Positions 7,756 to 17,362 are shown, counted from the stretch's first letter. The stretch is 64,000 bases of DNA from Marinobacter profundi (GCF_002744715.1 NZ_KZ319374.1:1-64000); one strand, 5' to 3'. The notes: generated by a model from the letters alone, not told the origin. A program made the numbers and translations.

Positions 7756-10407
7756 TCAGTTGCCGGGAACCAGCGGTTGCTGCACCTTGCCCGGTGGCTG
7801 AATGCTTTCGGGCCGACTCCAGTAGTAGCCCTGGCCAAACAGGCCCGGAAACTGCTGGAGCCAGGTTGCGACGGCGTGGTCATCCACTCCCTCCACTACG
7901 ACGTCCAGGTCCAGCGCCTCACCGAGCTCAAGGGCCGCACGGAAAATACGCTGGCGTACCGGGTTGGCAATGATGTCTTCCAGAAAGCTGCGATCGATCT
8001 TCAGCTCGTCAAGGGCGAAGCTGGCCAGTGCACTGAGCGAGGAGTGGCCGGTGCCGAAATCATCGAGGGCGATGCGGAAGCCGGCCTTGTTCAGGCGGTG
8101 GATCATTCGCCGGGCCTGGTCGATGTCGGACATGACCGCGGTTTCGGTAATCTCCAGAATCATTTGCCGGGGCGGCACTGCGTGATGGGCCAGGATTGCG
8201 GTAATTTCCTGATCGAACCGCGGTTGTTTAAGATCCAGTGCCGAGATGTTTACCGCGATGGCGACGGTCTCGCCATGGCGGTCCCGCAGCGCGGCCCAGT
8301 CCTGACAGGCCTGGTTGACGACCCAGCGGGTGACGGCGTGAATGGTGCCGACCTGTTCTGCAAGCGGGATCCAGCTTGCCGGGGAAACCAGCCCGAACTC
8401 CGGATGATGCCAGCGCAACAGGGCTTCACAGGCCACCACCCGTTGCTCTCGAATGGCAACTTTGGGCTGGTAATGGACCCGGATTTCATTGTTGCCGAGG
8501 GCGGACTCCAGGTCCAGCATCAATACCTGCTGGCGATATTGCTCTTCCGCCACTGCCGGATCATAGACGGTAAGGGCCTGCTGGGTACTCAGGCTGGCAA
8601 AGCCCGCACTGGATATGATGTCCGCCGCGCTGCGGCCGTGATCCGGGGCTCGGGCGACGCCGATCGAAGGCTGCCAGCTGAAGGTATAGCGACCTTCCAC
8701 AAAATTTGCCCCCAGCCACTGGATGAGCTCTTGCCACTGCGTAGACAGCTCCGCCGGATTGTCCGCCAGGCCGTCGCTGGCGGTGCGCACCGCGAAACCA
8801 TGGGTGCCGGCATCGATACTGGCGAGGGCGTGGCCCTTGAACAGCACCAGCCGGTCGCCGAAGTACATCTTGAGGAAGCTGTTCAGTCGCCGCAGATAGA
8901 TGCGCAGCAGATCCTCGGCGGCGCGATAGCCCAGGGCCTGCTCGATTTCGTTGAAGCGCTGCAAGCGGACGATCGCCAGGGCATAGGGTTCGTCATTGTC
9001 GTGCCGGCCCTGCAGCGTTTCCTCCATGATGGCCCGGTTGGGGATGCCGGTCACCCGGTGGGTGGTCAGCAGGCGATCGTAGTCTTTTTCGATGCGGGAT
9101 CTCAGTTGTTGCTCATGGCGGGCGCGGATCGAGGCGCCAAGTCGCCGGCGCCGTTCCTCCAGTAACTGGCGGCCGACTCCGACGGTAAGGATTACCGAGC
9201 TGATGGCGGTGCCGAGGAAAAACGCCGAATCGGTGAGCCCGTTCACCGGCAGCAGTCCCACGGTACGCAGCGAGGCTGCCAGGCCGCCGAGAAAGATCGC
9301 CAGGATCGACAGCGCGTAATAGCGGGCATAGACATGGCTGCGCAGCTGGCGCGCTACCACCGCGAGGATAAATCCGCCGGCAACGATGGCCAGCACCAGC
9401 AGCGAGCCCTGGCCAAGGAAAGGCAGGTTGAACGGCGTGGTGAGCATCAGCAGCAGCGCCAGGACACTGAACAGCTGCAGCATCCGGGCGGGCGGTCGAG
9501 CGAGGTCGATGAAGTGCGGGGTGAACTGGCAGAGCGCAATCAGGGTCAGTGGCAGGCTGATATTGATCAGCGCATTGAGGACCGGCCATTGCGGCCACAA
9601 CAGCCACAGGCCAAAGCCTTCCATTACCAGCTGGCTGTGGATCACGCCCAGCAGCAGCACGCTGATCCAGGCGAGCCCTGGCCGCTTCAGCATACTGACG
9701 ATGATGAGGTTGAACACCAGGGCAAAGGCCAGGATCCCGGCGATGAATGACTTCCAGACCAGAGTGTAGGTCACGGTGCCGGGTACCGAGTGACCTTCGG
9801 CAATGGCAACGGGTAACAGCGTGGAGCCTGAGGTGCGTACTTCAAACAGAAACATACTGCTGGATCGCGGCGGCAGGGTGACCGGCCAGATCCAGTGTGG
9901 CAGGTCATAAAAGCGCTGGCTGAACGGATAGCGGTCACCCATGACCGCCAGACGGGTAACACTGCCATCCGCGGCAATCACGGCCGGGGCAATGTGATCG
10001 AGGAATGGCGCTGCCACCACGATCAGTTGCCGGCGCGGCGTGTCCGCAGGATTGTCCAGGGTGAAGCGGAAGGTTGCCGGGGCGTCGAGGAAACCGAGCC
10101 CGGAGCGATGTTCCGGGGTGGGTTGCCAGTCTGCGGTGGTCCAGGCGCGGGTGGCGATAACATCGTCAAGCGCCATGATCCGGAAGTCGGTCTGTCGCGG
10201 TATCAGGCCTGTGGTAGTGCTCGCCAGGGTGGTTTTGGGTTCGTTGATGGACGCGCCGGTCGTTGCCAGATACAGATTGATACCCAGCCCCCAGCTTACT
10301 GCCAGCAGTACCAGCAGCAGTGGTGACCAGATGCCCAGCCGGTGTTGCCAGCTGGAACGGGGGGCCGCCTCGGTCAGGGGGTCAAGGGGCGAGGAGATCG
10401 CGTCCAT
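7756..10407 (-). CDS. Membrane 7TMR-DISM sensor with degenerate GGDEF and intact EAL domain
   Basis: An 883-residue protein predicted to sense a periplasmic signal and hydrolyse cyclic-di-GMP. Order: membrane anchor (about 24-46), periplasmic DISMED2-like beta domain (about 60-215), seven-helix DISM membrane block (about 217-415), GGDEF fold (about 450-620), EAL (about 640-880). The GGDEF motif is absent, with AGTHGF at its place, so no cyclase activity is expected. The EAL domain keeps EALLRW (Glu near 661), NISALDL, EITETAV, ALDDFGTGHSS, LKIDRSF and VVEGVDD, the residues needed for metal-dependent phosphodiesterase activity. A second protein with the same layout is encoded at 22.1-24.8 kb. 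Monocistronic. Confidence 0.9.
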   Translation of the reverse strand: MDAISSPLDPLTEAAPRSSWQHRLGIWSPLLLVLLAVSWGLGINLYLATTGASINEPKTTLASTTTGLIPRQTDFRIMALDDVIATRAWTTADWQPTPEHRSGLGFLDAPATFRFTLDNPADTPRRQLIVVAAPFLDHIAPAVIAADGSVTRLAVMGDRYPFSQRFYDLPHWIWPVTLPPRSSSMFLFEVRTSGSTLLPVAIAEGHSVPGTVTYTLVWKSFIAGILAFALVFNLIIVSMLKRPGLAWISVLLLGVIHSQLVMEGFGLWLLWPQWPVLNALINISLPLTLIALCQFTPHFIDLARPPARMLQLFSVLALLLMLTTPFNLPFLGQGSLLVLAIVAGGFILAVVARQLRSHVYARYYALSILAIFLGGLAASLRTVGLLPVNGLTDSAFFLGTAISSVILTVGVGRQLLEERRRRLGASIRARHEQQLRSRIEKDYDRLLTTHRVTGIPNRAIMEETLQGRHDNDEPYALAIVRLQRFNEIEQALGYRAAEDLLRIYLRRLNSFLKMYFGDRLVLFKGHALASIDAGTHGFAVRTASDGLADNPAELSTQWQELIQWLGANFVEGRYTFSWQPSIGVARAPDHGRSAADIISSAGFASLSTQQALTVYDPAVAEEQYRQQVLMLDLESALGNNEIRVHYQPKVAIREQRVVACEALLRWHHPEFGLVSPASWIPLAEQVGTIHAVTRWVVNQACQDWAALRDRHGETVAIAVNISALDLKQPRFDQEITAILAHHAVPPRQMILEITETAVMSDIDQARRMIHRLNKAGFRIALDDFGTGHSSLSALASFALDELKIDRSFLEDIIANPVRQRIFRAALELGEALDLDVVVEGVDDHAVATWLQQFPGLFGQGYYWSRPESIQPPGKVQQPLVPGN

Positions 10408-10642
10408 TCTTCAGGAGCCTGGTTATGGGTTCTCGGATACAGCCGGACCGATGCGCCGTAAGGACCGTGTGGCAACGTTCGGGTTTAAGCATAACAACCT
10501 GAATCTGCGCGGGATTTTACCCGGTTTTAAGAAATTTTGCATTTTCCTGTAATGTTCCGGACAGGTTCGGGGCGATGCCATCGGGCCCCGGGCTGGTATG
10601 ATAGTGCGGTTTGATGGGGAACGGATTGACGGGGAACTGATT

Positions 10643-11584
10643 TTGCGAACTCGGGCAACAATACACAGGTGGCGCGGACCGGTGACGGTCCTGTTGATGT
10701 TGTTACTGGCGGGACTGGCGGCGGAGGCCGCTCCCCCGGAACCGGCCAACCTGCATCTGGCGTCGGTGAATGCGGCGGTTGCACTGGCCGGTAACGACGA
10801 ACTGCTCTACGACAAGAATGCCGACCGGGTCGTGCCGATAGCGTCGGTGACCAAGCTGATGACCGCGCTGGTGGTGTTGCGGTCGGGCCAGCCACTGGAC
10901 GAATGGCTGACGTTCCTGCCCCGCCACCGGGAAGCGCCCAATAATGCCTATACCCGGATCCGGCAGGGGTCCGAGCTGCGCCGGCGCGATATCATCCGGA
11001 TTGCCCTGATGTCGTCGGAAAACTTCGCCGCCTACACCCTGGCGCGCCATTTTCCCGGCGGCTATGACGGCTTTGTCGCCAGCATGAATGCAACCGCCCG
11101 TGAGCTGGGGATGACCTCGACCACCTTTGTCGATCCCACGGGGCTGAGCCCGCTGAACCGCGCCACAGCCGCAGATCTGGTCAGGCTGGTGAACGCCGCG
11201 CTGGAGTACCCGGAGATCGGTGAGTTTTCCACCACCGGCTACTTTACCGCCCGGTTCCGCAAGCCGCGCTATGACCTGGCCTACGGTAATACCAACGTGC
11301 TGGTGCACCGTGACAGCTGGGGCGTCGGGCTCAGCAAGACCGGCTATCTGTCGGAAGCCGGCCGTTGCCTGGTGATGGTCTCCGGTATGGCCGACCAGCA
11401 GGTGGTGACTGTCTTGCTGGATTCGTTCGGCACCCGTTCTCCGCTGGGTGATGCCGGCCGGGTCAAGCGCTGGCTCACCACCGGCAGCAGCGGCCAGGTC
11501 GCCGGGGCGGCGAAGGCGTACGAGCAGCGCAGGAATGCGGCCTATGCATCGAGTGCCGACGTGGAGCACGCAGCGGTCAACTGA
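10643..11584 (+). CDS. pbpG: D-alanyl-D-alanine endopeptidase (PBP7-like)
   Basis: A periplasmic serine peptidase of the S11 family, which cleaves cross-links in peptidoglycan or trims stem peptides. All three penicillin-binding motifs are visible: SVTK (active-site Ser), SSEN and KTG (SKTGYLSEAG). At about 313 residues it has the size of PBP7/8. A hydrophobic signal (VTVLLMLLLAGLAAEA) is followed by AAP. Start choice: TTG 10643 has GGGGA 7 nt upstream and leaves a short n-region. ATG 10598, in frame, would add 15 residues but lacks a good ribosome binding site. A short asparaginase-like gene follows 32 nt downstream. Confidence 0.87.
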   Translation: MRTRATIHRWRGPVTVLLMLLLAGLAAEAAPPEPANLHLASVNAAVALAGNDELLYDKNADRVVPIASVTKLMTALVVLRSGQPLDEWLTFLPRHREAPNNAYTRIRQGSELRRRDIIRIALMSSENFAAYTLARHFPGGYDGFVASMNATARELGMTSTTFVDPTGLSPLNRATAADLVRLVNAALEYPEIGEFSTTGYFTARFRKPRYDLAYGNTNVLVHRDSWGVGLSKTGYLSEAGRCLVMVSGMADQQVVTVLLDSFGTRSPLGDAGRVKRWLTTGSSGQVAGAAKAYEQRRNAAYASSADVEHAAVN

Positions 11585-11616
11585 TCGTTGCCGGGACAAG
11601 GGTGGAGACCAGAGAC

Positions 11617-12096
11617 ATGATCCAGATTTTTACCACCGGCGGTACCATCGACAAGGTGTACTTCGATGCCAACAGCGAGTTCGCGATTGGCGACAGCCTG
11701 CTTCCCGAGCTGCTGCACGAAGCCAACGTCACCAGCGCTTTCCGGATTGACGAACTGGTGCGCAAGGACAGTTTGGAGATGACCGACGAGGACCGGGCGG
11801 TCATCCGGGGAGCCGTTATGGCGTGTCCCGCCGAGCGTATCCTGATTACCCATGGTACCGATACCATGGCGGAGACGGCCCGGGCCCTGGCAGACGTTGG
11901 CGGCAAGACCATCGTGCTGTTCGGGGCAATGCAGCCGGCCCGGATGCGCCGCAGCGATGCGGTGTTCAACCTGGGGTTTGCCTGGGCCGCGCTGCAGTTG
12001 CTGGCACCGGGTGTCTACATCGCGATGAACGGGGAGGTGTTCAGTCCCGAACGGGTCCGCAAGAACCTTCGGGCCCAGCGTTTTGAAGCCGGTTAA
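11617..12096 (+). CDS. Single-domain asparaginase-like protein
   Basis: A 159-residue protein corresponding to the N-terminal half of type I/II L-asparaginases. It has the catalytic threonine motif FTTGGTID at residues 5-12 and the second motif THGTDTM near residue 75. The C-terminal domain found in 330-residue asparaginases is absent, yet the frame ends cleanly, so this is a known compact family rather than an obvious truncation. Whether it deaminates asparagine is unproven. ATG 11617 with GGAG 9 nt upstream is preferred to an in-frame GTG at 11602. Its last 4 nt overlap the convergent rsuA. Confidence 0.8.
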   Translation: MIQIFTTGGTIDKVYFDANSEFAIGDSLLPELLHEANVTSAFRIDELVRKDSLEMTDEDRAVIRGAVMACPAERILITHGTDTMAETARALADVGGKTIVLFGAMQPARMRRSDAVFNLGFAWAALQLLAPGVYIAMNGEVFSPERVRKNLRAQRFEAG

Positions 12097-12785
12097 CCCA
12101 CGCTGGCGATCTCGTCCGCGGTCAGTGCGCGGTAGTCCCCCTCGGCCAGCGCCGGATCCAGGATAATCCCGCCAATGCGGCTGCGATGCAGCCCCGTCAC
12201 ATGGTTGCCCACCGCCGCCAGCATCCGTTTGACCTGGTGGTAGCGGCCTTCGGTAATGGTCAGCTCGATGATCCGCTCGGCCAACTGGCGGACTTCCGCC
12301 GGTCGGGTCGGTTTCGGGTCATTCTTCAGCAGCACCCCCTCTGCCAGTTGTTCCAGCATCGCGGGACTCACCGGTTCGGCCAGCCAGGCCCGGTAGGTTT
12401 TCGGGCATTCGATGCGGGGTGAGGTGACCCGGTGGGACCATTGGCCGTCATCGGTCAACAGCAGCAGGCCGGTGGTGTCCCGATCGAGCCGGCCGACAAT
12501 ATGGAGGCCAGCACGCCATTGGGCCGGTAACAGGTCCAGGGCGGTGGCGTGTTCCCCGTCGCGGGTGGCGCTGACCACACCGGCAGGCTTGTTCAGCATC
12601 AGGTAGCGGGCGCCTGGCAGTACCAGCGGGGTGCCGTCCAGGGCGATTTTCCGGGTTTCGCAAACGCTGGTGTTGGCGCGGGTACAGGGGACATTGTCCA
12701 CCAGCACCCGACCGGCGCTGATGGCGCGTTTGGCTTCCTTGCGGGACAGGCCGCTGGTGCTGGCAACAAAGAAATCAAGGCGCAT
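12093..12785 (-). CDS. rsuA: 16S rRNA pseudouridine synthase RsuA
   Basis: A 230-residue RsuA/RluB-type synthase that modifies uridine in 16S rRNA (U516 in E. coli). The N-terminal S4 RNA-binding domain (residues 1-60; MRLDFFVASTSGLSRKEAKR) is followed by the catalytic domain with GRLDRDTTGLLLLTDDG, whose Asp is the nucleophile. The C-terminal TEGRYHQVKRMLAAVGNHV is typical. It starts 3 nt after the stop of the upstream YdjM-like gene, so the two are probably translated from one message. Cytosolic. Confidence 0.92.
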   Translation of the reverse strand: MRLDFFVASTSGLSRKEAKRAISAGRVLVDNVPCTRANTSVCETRKIALDGTPLVLPGARYLMLNKPAGVVSATRDGEHATALDLLPAQWRAGLHIVGRLDRDTTGLLLLTDDGQWSHRVTSPRIECPKTYRAWLAEPVSPAMLEQLAEGVLLKNDPKPTRPAEVRQLAERIIELTITEGRYHQVKRMLAAVGNHVTGLHRSRIGGIILDPALAEGDYRALTADEIASVG

Positions 12786-12788
12786 GGT

Positions 12789-13820
12789 TCAGGAACAGGG
12801 CTCGTTAACGGGGCGAACTTCGAGGGTGGCCAGGCACAGGATCGGCGCTTCACCGCTGGCGCGCTGCCAGAGCGCTGTCAGCAGTTGGCGGCCTACCGCC
12901 GGCCGCGGCAGCCGGTAACTGCTCGCCGGTTGCCAGCCGTTACCCTGATCCTCAGCCAATACGAAGGTGAACGGGTGGGCGCCGGGAAGGCCGAGCCGGA
13001 TGTCGGTGGCCAGCAGCCGGCCGTCCCGCTGTTCGAAGGCGAGGAACCCGCGGGTAAACCAGAGCAGGCGCTGTCCTTCCGGCAGCCCGGCGGCTGCAGC
13101 GGCCAGCGACGGGTTGCGGGGGAAGCGCTCGACACTGAGGGGAATGTCTCCGTCGAACAGACCGGTGACGATCTCCAGTCGCTGATCGCCGGCAAGCACC
13201 GTGGCGCGCCACAACAGGCTGGTGAAGGGCATGGGCTGGATCAGTGCCGGCGCGTTTTCCAGACCGCGGGCCGCCAGTTCCTGGTCGATTCGGTTGGTGA
13301 TGATCTGTTGGGCAACCAGCGTCCAGCCCAGATAGGCTGTCGACAGTACCAGACCGGCGATCAGTGGTCGCACCCTGCCGGGTTGCCAGAGGCTGTAAAA
13401 CAGCGGAACCAGCAGCGGAAGGGTATAGAGCGGGTCGATAATGAAAATGCTGTTGATGGCCACCGGGCGGCCCAGTGGCCAGAACAGCTGGGTGCCGTAG
13501 GTAGTCAGGCTGTCCAGTAACGGGTGGGTTACCAGCACCAGCCCGGTCAGCAGCAACCACTGTCGGTAGGGCAGCCGGGGTTGCCAGCGGTGCAACAGCC
13601 ACCCCAGGATCACGGCAAGCGGAACCAGCACCAGCAGGGAGTGGCTGAACCCCCGGTGCTGGGTGAAATTGGCCACCGCAGTGCCGTAATCGATCACCAC
13701 GTCCAGGTCGGGCAGGGTGCCAAGCACGGCACCGGCGATCAGGGCCTTGCGGCCCAGCACCTTGCCGGCTACGGCGCCTCCGAGTGCGGCGCCCAGCGCA
13801 GCCTGGGTAATGGAGTCCAT
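12789..13820 (-). CDS. YdjM-like metal-dependent hydrolase family membrane protein (DUF457-type)
   Basis: A 343-residue protein. The N-terminal half carries MDSITQAALGAALGGA, LPDLD and HRGFSHS, the conserved Asp/His motifs of the YdjM/YbcI family. It also has about four to five hydrophobic helices. The C-terminal third is soluble and predicted extracytoplasmic. The family is called putative metal-dependent hydrolase, and a YdjM relationship to LexA regulation is known in E. coli, but no substrate is established. It lies 1 nt downstream of the lytic transglycosylase stop and 3 nt before rsuA, forming a tight three-gene unit. Confidence 0.8.
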   Translation of the reverse strand: MDSITQAALGAALGGAVAGKVLGRKALIAGAVLGTLPDLDVVIDYGTAVANFTQHRGFSHSLLVLVPLAVILGWLLHRWQPRLPYRQWLLLTGLVLVTHPLLDSLTTYGTQLFWPLGRPVAINSIFIIDPLYTLPLLVPLFYSLWQPGRVRPLIAGLVLSTAYLGWTLVAQQIITNRIDQELAARGLENAPALIQPMPFTSLLWRATVLAGDQRLEIVTGLFDGDIPLSVERFPRNPSLAAAAAGLPEGQRLLWFTRGFLAFEQRDGRLLATDIRLGLPGAHPFTFVLAEDQGNGWQPASSYRLPRPAVGRQLLTALWQRASGEAPILCLATLEVRPVNEPCS

Positions 13821-13821
13821 G

Positions 13822-15078
13822 TCAGCTTCCGATGCCCAGCCTGGTCAGCAGTTCCTGGCCCGGATAACCATCGGCGGTCATCTGTTCGCTGGCCTGGAAT
13901 GCGCGGATTGCCGAGCGGGTTGCCGGACCCATGATGCCGTCGGGATTGCCGCTGACAAAGCCGCGATCATTCAGCGCCTGCTGGAGGGTCATGATCTGGT
14001 CGCGGGACAATGCGGGCACGTCGGTGGGCGGCGGATTGTGCAGGCCGCTGGCGCCGGCAATGCGGTCGGCCAGGTGGCCGACGGCAATGGCGTAGAACTC
14101 GGAGCGGTTCCAGCCCATGATGACGTTGAAGTTGTGGTAGGCCAGGAAGGCCGGGCCGCGATGCCCGGCCGGCACCACCAGTGCGGCCTTGATCGGCGCA
14201 CTGGCGACCGGATGGCCGAACACGTCGGTGATGCCCAGGGCCCGCCACTCCTCCAGCGGCAGGCGGCGGCCGTCAGCAAGGGCGTAGTTGAAGCCGTCGG
14301 GCAACACGACTTCCCGTCCCCAGCGATACTCCTCGTTCCAGCCCAGGTCCTTGAGGAAATTGCCGGCGGACATCAGGGCGTCGGGCAGGCTGTTCCACAG
14401 GTCTCGTCGGCCGTCGTTGTCGCCATCCACGGCGTGGCGCAGGAAAACGGTTGGCATGAACTGGACATGGCCCATGGCGCCAGCCCAGGAACCTTCCATC
14501 TGGTCGGGGCTGATCGAGCCCTCTTCGATGATGCGCAGTGCTGCCACCAGCTGCTGGGTAAAGAACTCGCTGCGCCGGGCATCACAGGCCAGGGTTGCCA
14601 GGGAGCTCGGCACTGACATCTTGCCAAAATAGGAACCGAAATTCGTTTCCAGGCCCCAGAAGGCCAGCAGATAGGCGGGCGGTACGCCGCTCTCCGCCGT
14701 TACCCGCTTGAGCAGGTCCCGGTGTTCCCGGAGCAGTTCCCGGCCCTTGCTGATACGGGCCTCGTTGACCCGCCGATTGAGGTAATCGGCAAACGTCGTG
14801 GTGAACTCCGGCTGTCGGCGATCCAGCTCGATGACCCGGTCCAGATGTTCCACCCCGGCCAGTACCGTGGTTGCGGTCTGCTCGGATACGCCATCACGGA
14901 TGGCACGGGTTTTCAGGCGCTCGATGCATTGCTGGAATTCGGCGCCGGCGTCAGCGGAGGTTTCGGCGAATGCCGGCGCTGCAGACAGCAGTGCGGCGAC
15001 GCCAAGTCCGGTAGCCAGGTTGCGACGCAGTGTGTTGTGGCGGCACGTCCGCCGCGGGGGGGAAATCGGCACGATCAC
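13822..15078 (-). CDS. Lytic murein transglycosylase (MltB family) with peptidoglycan-binding domain
   Basis: A 418-residue periplasmic enzyme that cleaves the MurNAc-GlcNAc bond to 1,6-anhydro products. An N-terminal signal (LATGLGVAALLSAAPAFA) precedes the MltB fold. The catalytic Glu is in LETNFGSYFGKMSV, and AGAMGHVQFMPTVFLRHA is characteristic. The C-terminal 70 residues form a peptidoglycan-binding repeat (GIMGPATRSAIRAFQ). No lipobox Cys is seen at the signal cleavage region, so it is probably soluble, like Pseudomonas MltB2/SltB paralogues. First gene of the run with the YdjM-like protein and rsuA. Confidence 0.9.
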   Translation of the reverse strand: MIVPISPPRRTCRHNTLRRNLATGLGVAALLSAAPAFAETSADAGAEFQQCIERLKTRAIRDGVSEQTATTVLAGVEHLDRVIELDRRQPEFTTTFADYLNRRVNEARISKGRELLREHRDLLKRVTAESGVPPAYLLAFWGLETNFGSYFGKMSVPSSLATLACDARRSEFFTQQLVAALRIIEEGSISPDQMEGSWAGAMGHVQFMPTVFLRHAVDGDNDGRRDLWNSLPDALMSAGNFLKDLGWNEEYRWGREVVLPDGFNYALADGRRLPLEEWRALGITDVFGHPVASAPIKAALVVPAGHRGPAFLAYHNFNVIMGWNRSEFYAIAVGHLADRIAGASGLHNPPPTDVPALSRDQIMTLQQALNDRGFVSGNPDGIMGPATRSAIRAFQASEQMTADGYPGQELLTRLGIGS

Positions 15079-15200
15079 CTCTCATCCGGAATATGTTACT
15101 GAACCGCCATGTTAGCCTGTTTCGGGGTGGGGAACACAGCCAATGCGGTGGCAATTGGTGACAATTCCTTAAGGTCCCGGCGTTTCGCCCGGAACCGGTA

Positions 15201-16505
15201 TTACAGGGGATTTTCTGCGAGCCGTTCCCGCGGGAAATGGCAGATGAATTCGCTGCCTTCGCCAATGTGGCTGCGGATCTCCAGCTTGCCGTCGTGGTTC
15301 AGCAGGACATGTTTGACGATGGCCAGGCCGAGCCCGGTGCCGCCGGTTTCCTGGTGGCGGCTGGGGTCGGCCCGGTAGAACCGTTCGGTGAGGCGGGGGA
15401 TGTGCACAGGGTCGATCCCGATGCCGGTATCGCGGACCGAAAGATGGGCACCGTCACGGTCGGTAGACCAGCTGACGGTAATGCGACCTCCGGCCGGGGT
15501 GTATTTCACGGCATTGAATATCAGGTTGGAGAAGGCGCTGCGTAACTGGCTTTCATCCCCTCGCAACAGGCGCTGGTCATTGATGGCGATCTCGAATTCA
15601 TGGTGTTTGTCGCCACTGAGAACTTGCGCATCGTGACAGATCTGGCCGATCAGATCGTTCACATCGGTGAGGGCGTCGTTGATGGTCTGCTCGCCGGTTT
15701 CGATTTTTGACAGCAGAATCAGGTCGGTAATCAGGGCTTCCATGCGGGAGGACTGCTGCGCCATGGTGATGATGGCCCGGCGCCACTTCGGTGGCAGGTC
15801 GTCGGCGTTGTCGACCATGGTTTCCAGATAGCCGCTGATCACGGTCAGTGGCGTTCGCATCTCGTGGGAAACGTTGCCGACAAAGTCCCGGCGCATCTGT
15901 TCCAGCTGGTGTAGTCGGGTGACATCCTTGGCGACAATCAGCCGGTCGTCATCCCCGAACAGGCTGATCTGGATCTGCAGGTGGATGTGTGGCTTGGCCG
16001 GCGAGGTCAGTTCAAGCGGGTCCCGGTAGTCCCGGCTGTCGAAATAGGCCTTGAACGCCGGCGTCCGGATCAGGTTGTGGATGTACTGTCCGCGGTCTGA
16101 CTGGCGGCGGAAGCCCAGCAGATGTTCGGCGGAGCCGTTCCACCATTCCAGGGCACCGCGGGAGTCGGTCATGATGACACCGTCACGCATGGCGTTGGTG
16201 GATTCCTGAACCCGGTTGATCTGGGCCCGGAGCCGGTCCTGGGTGCGCAGGTGGTTGTTGTGCAGGCGGTGCAGGGAGTCGAACAGGTCCCCCCACAAGC
16301 CGATACTCTGGGGCGCTTCGTCGGAGGCGCTGGGATTGGCCAGCCAGCGGTGCAACTTGCGGGCCTGGGCGAGGGTCCACCACAGGTAGCCCAGCAGGCC
16401 GGCCAGCAGCCCGAGCAGGGCCTGGCCGAAAATAAAGCCGACGGTGGTGGTGGCGATCAGGAACAGGACGATCAGGCGCAGGTACCGGGGCCAGTTATGT
16501 TGCAT
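15201..16505 (-). CDS. phoR: Phosphate regulon sensor histidine kinase PhoR
   Basis: A 434-residue inner membrane kinase that activates PhoB under phosphate limitation. Two N-terminal helices (about 10-45) are followed by a PAS domain (GALEWWNGSAEHLLGF), the H-box HEMRTPLTVISGYLE with the phosphoacceptor His, the N-box NLIFNAVKYT, DTGIGI and GGTGLGLAIVKH. Length and order match PhoR. It begins 32 nt after phoB and is surely co-transcribed with it from the Pho-box promoter at about 17.3 kb. The region 15079-15200 downstream contains no gene. Confidence 0.95.
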   Translation of the reverse strand: MQHNWPRYLRLIVLFLIATTTVGFIFGQALLGLLAGLLGYLWWTLAQARKLHRWLANPSASDEAPQSIGLWGDLFDSLHRLHNNHLRTQDRLRAQINRVQESTNAMRDGVIMTDSRGALEWWNGSAEHLLGFRRQSDRGQYIHNLIRTPAFKAYFDSRDYRDPLELTSPAKPHIHLQIQISLFGDDDRLIVAKDVTRLHQLEQMRRDFVGNVSHEMRTPLTVISGYLETMVDNADDLPPKWRRAIITMAQQSSRMEALITDLILLSKIETGEQTINDALTDVNDLIGQICHDAQVLSGDKHHEFEIAINDQRLLRGDESQLRSAFSNLIFNAVKYTPAGGRITVSWSTDRDGAHLSVRDTGIGIDPVHIPRLTERFYRADPSRHQETGGTGLGLAIVKHVLLNHDGKLEIRSHIGEGSEFICHFPRERLAENPL

Positions 16506-16537
16506 GGATTTCCCGTCGGTTGGTTTGCGGGTCCGGG

Positions 16538-17230
16538 TCAGGCGGTACGGGTAGAGAACCGGTAGCCGGTACCACGAACGGTCTGGATCAGGTGGTCGTA
16601 TTTGTCACCCAGGGCCTTGCGCAGCCGCCGGATGTGAACATCGACGGTGCGTTCTTCCACATAGACATTGCCGCCCCACACTTGGTCCAGGAGCTGGGAG
16701 CGAGTATAAACCCTTTCCTGGTGTGTCATGAAGAACTGCAGCAGGCGGTATTCCGTTGGCCCCATGGTAAGGGCTCCGTCGTTGGTGGTCACCCGGTGGC
16801 CAATGGGATCCAGGGTTAGCCCCTCGACCTCGATGGGAGTTTCCACGCCGGCGGGGGTGGTGCGACGCAGCACGGCCTTGAGGCGGGCGACCAGCTCCCG
16901 GGGCGAAAACGGCTTGGTTATGTAATCGTCGGCACCAACTTCAAGGCCCTGGATCTTGTTGTCTTCCTCCGCCTTCGCGGTGAGCATGATGATGGGGATC
17001 TCGGCGGTGGTTTCTTCTTTTTTCAGCCGCCGGGCAAGTTCGACGCCGCTGGTGCCGGGCAGCATCCAGTCCAGCAGGATCAGGTCGGGCTGTTTGTCGA
17101 CGATCAGGGCGTGGGCCTGGCGGGCATCCGCTGCCTCAAGGTAGTCGTAATCCGCCATTTCCAGTGCCACGGCAATCATTTCGCGGATGCTGGCTTCGTC
17201 GTCTACGATCAGGACGGTTTTTCCGGACAT
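16538..17230 (-). CDS. phoB: Phosphate regulon response regulator PhoB
   Basis: A 230-residue OmpR-family activator. The receiver domain has Asp10/Asp11, phosphoacceptor Asp54 ([11 protein letters not shown]) and Lys in [10 protein letters not shown]. The C-terminal winged helix ([14 protein letters not shown] equivalent, then [29 protein letters not shown] region) recognises Pho boxes. It is followed by phoR. A Pho-box-like promoter lies just upstream, which suggests autoregulation as in other gammaproteobacteria. Confidence 0.97.
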   Translation of the reverse strand: MSGKTVLIVDDEASIREMIAVALEMADYDYLEAADARQAHALIVDKQPDLILLDWMLPGTSGVELARRLKKEETTAEIPIIMLTAKAEEDNKIQGLEVGADDYITKPFSPRELVARLKAVLRRTTPAGVETPIEVEGLTLDPIGHRVTTNDGALTMGPTEYRLLQFFMTHQERVYTRSQLLDQVWGGNVYVEERTVDVHIRRLRKALGDKYDHLIQTVRGTGYRFSTRTA

Positions 17231-17270
17231 GTGTTTTAACCTGTATCAGACCTTGTTTTGTTGCTGCCTC

Positions 17271-17304
17271 ATTACAACGTCGTCGTGTTACAAGTATATG
17301 ACAG
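17271..17304 (-). promoter_or_regulatory. Pho box and -10 element of the phoBR promoter
   Basis: On the minus strand CTGTCAT-ATAC-TTGTAAC (17304-17287) matches the tandem 7-4-7 layout of PhoB-binding sites. TGTAAT (17276-17271) begins 10 nt after it and serves as the -10. This is the class I geometry, in which the Pho box replaces the -35 box. Confidence 0.75.
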
Positions 17305-17362
17305 GTTCGGCTTTGCCGGCGGTAAAGTCCGCACCGGGAGCGCGTTCGGCCGGGCTGCCGCC

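Noticed and set aside
7777-9165. A 462-codon plus-strand open frame opposite the first EAL protein
   Set aside because: Composition is that of a complementary reading of the EAL gene, and the sense protein has clear conserved motifs.
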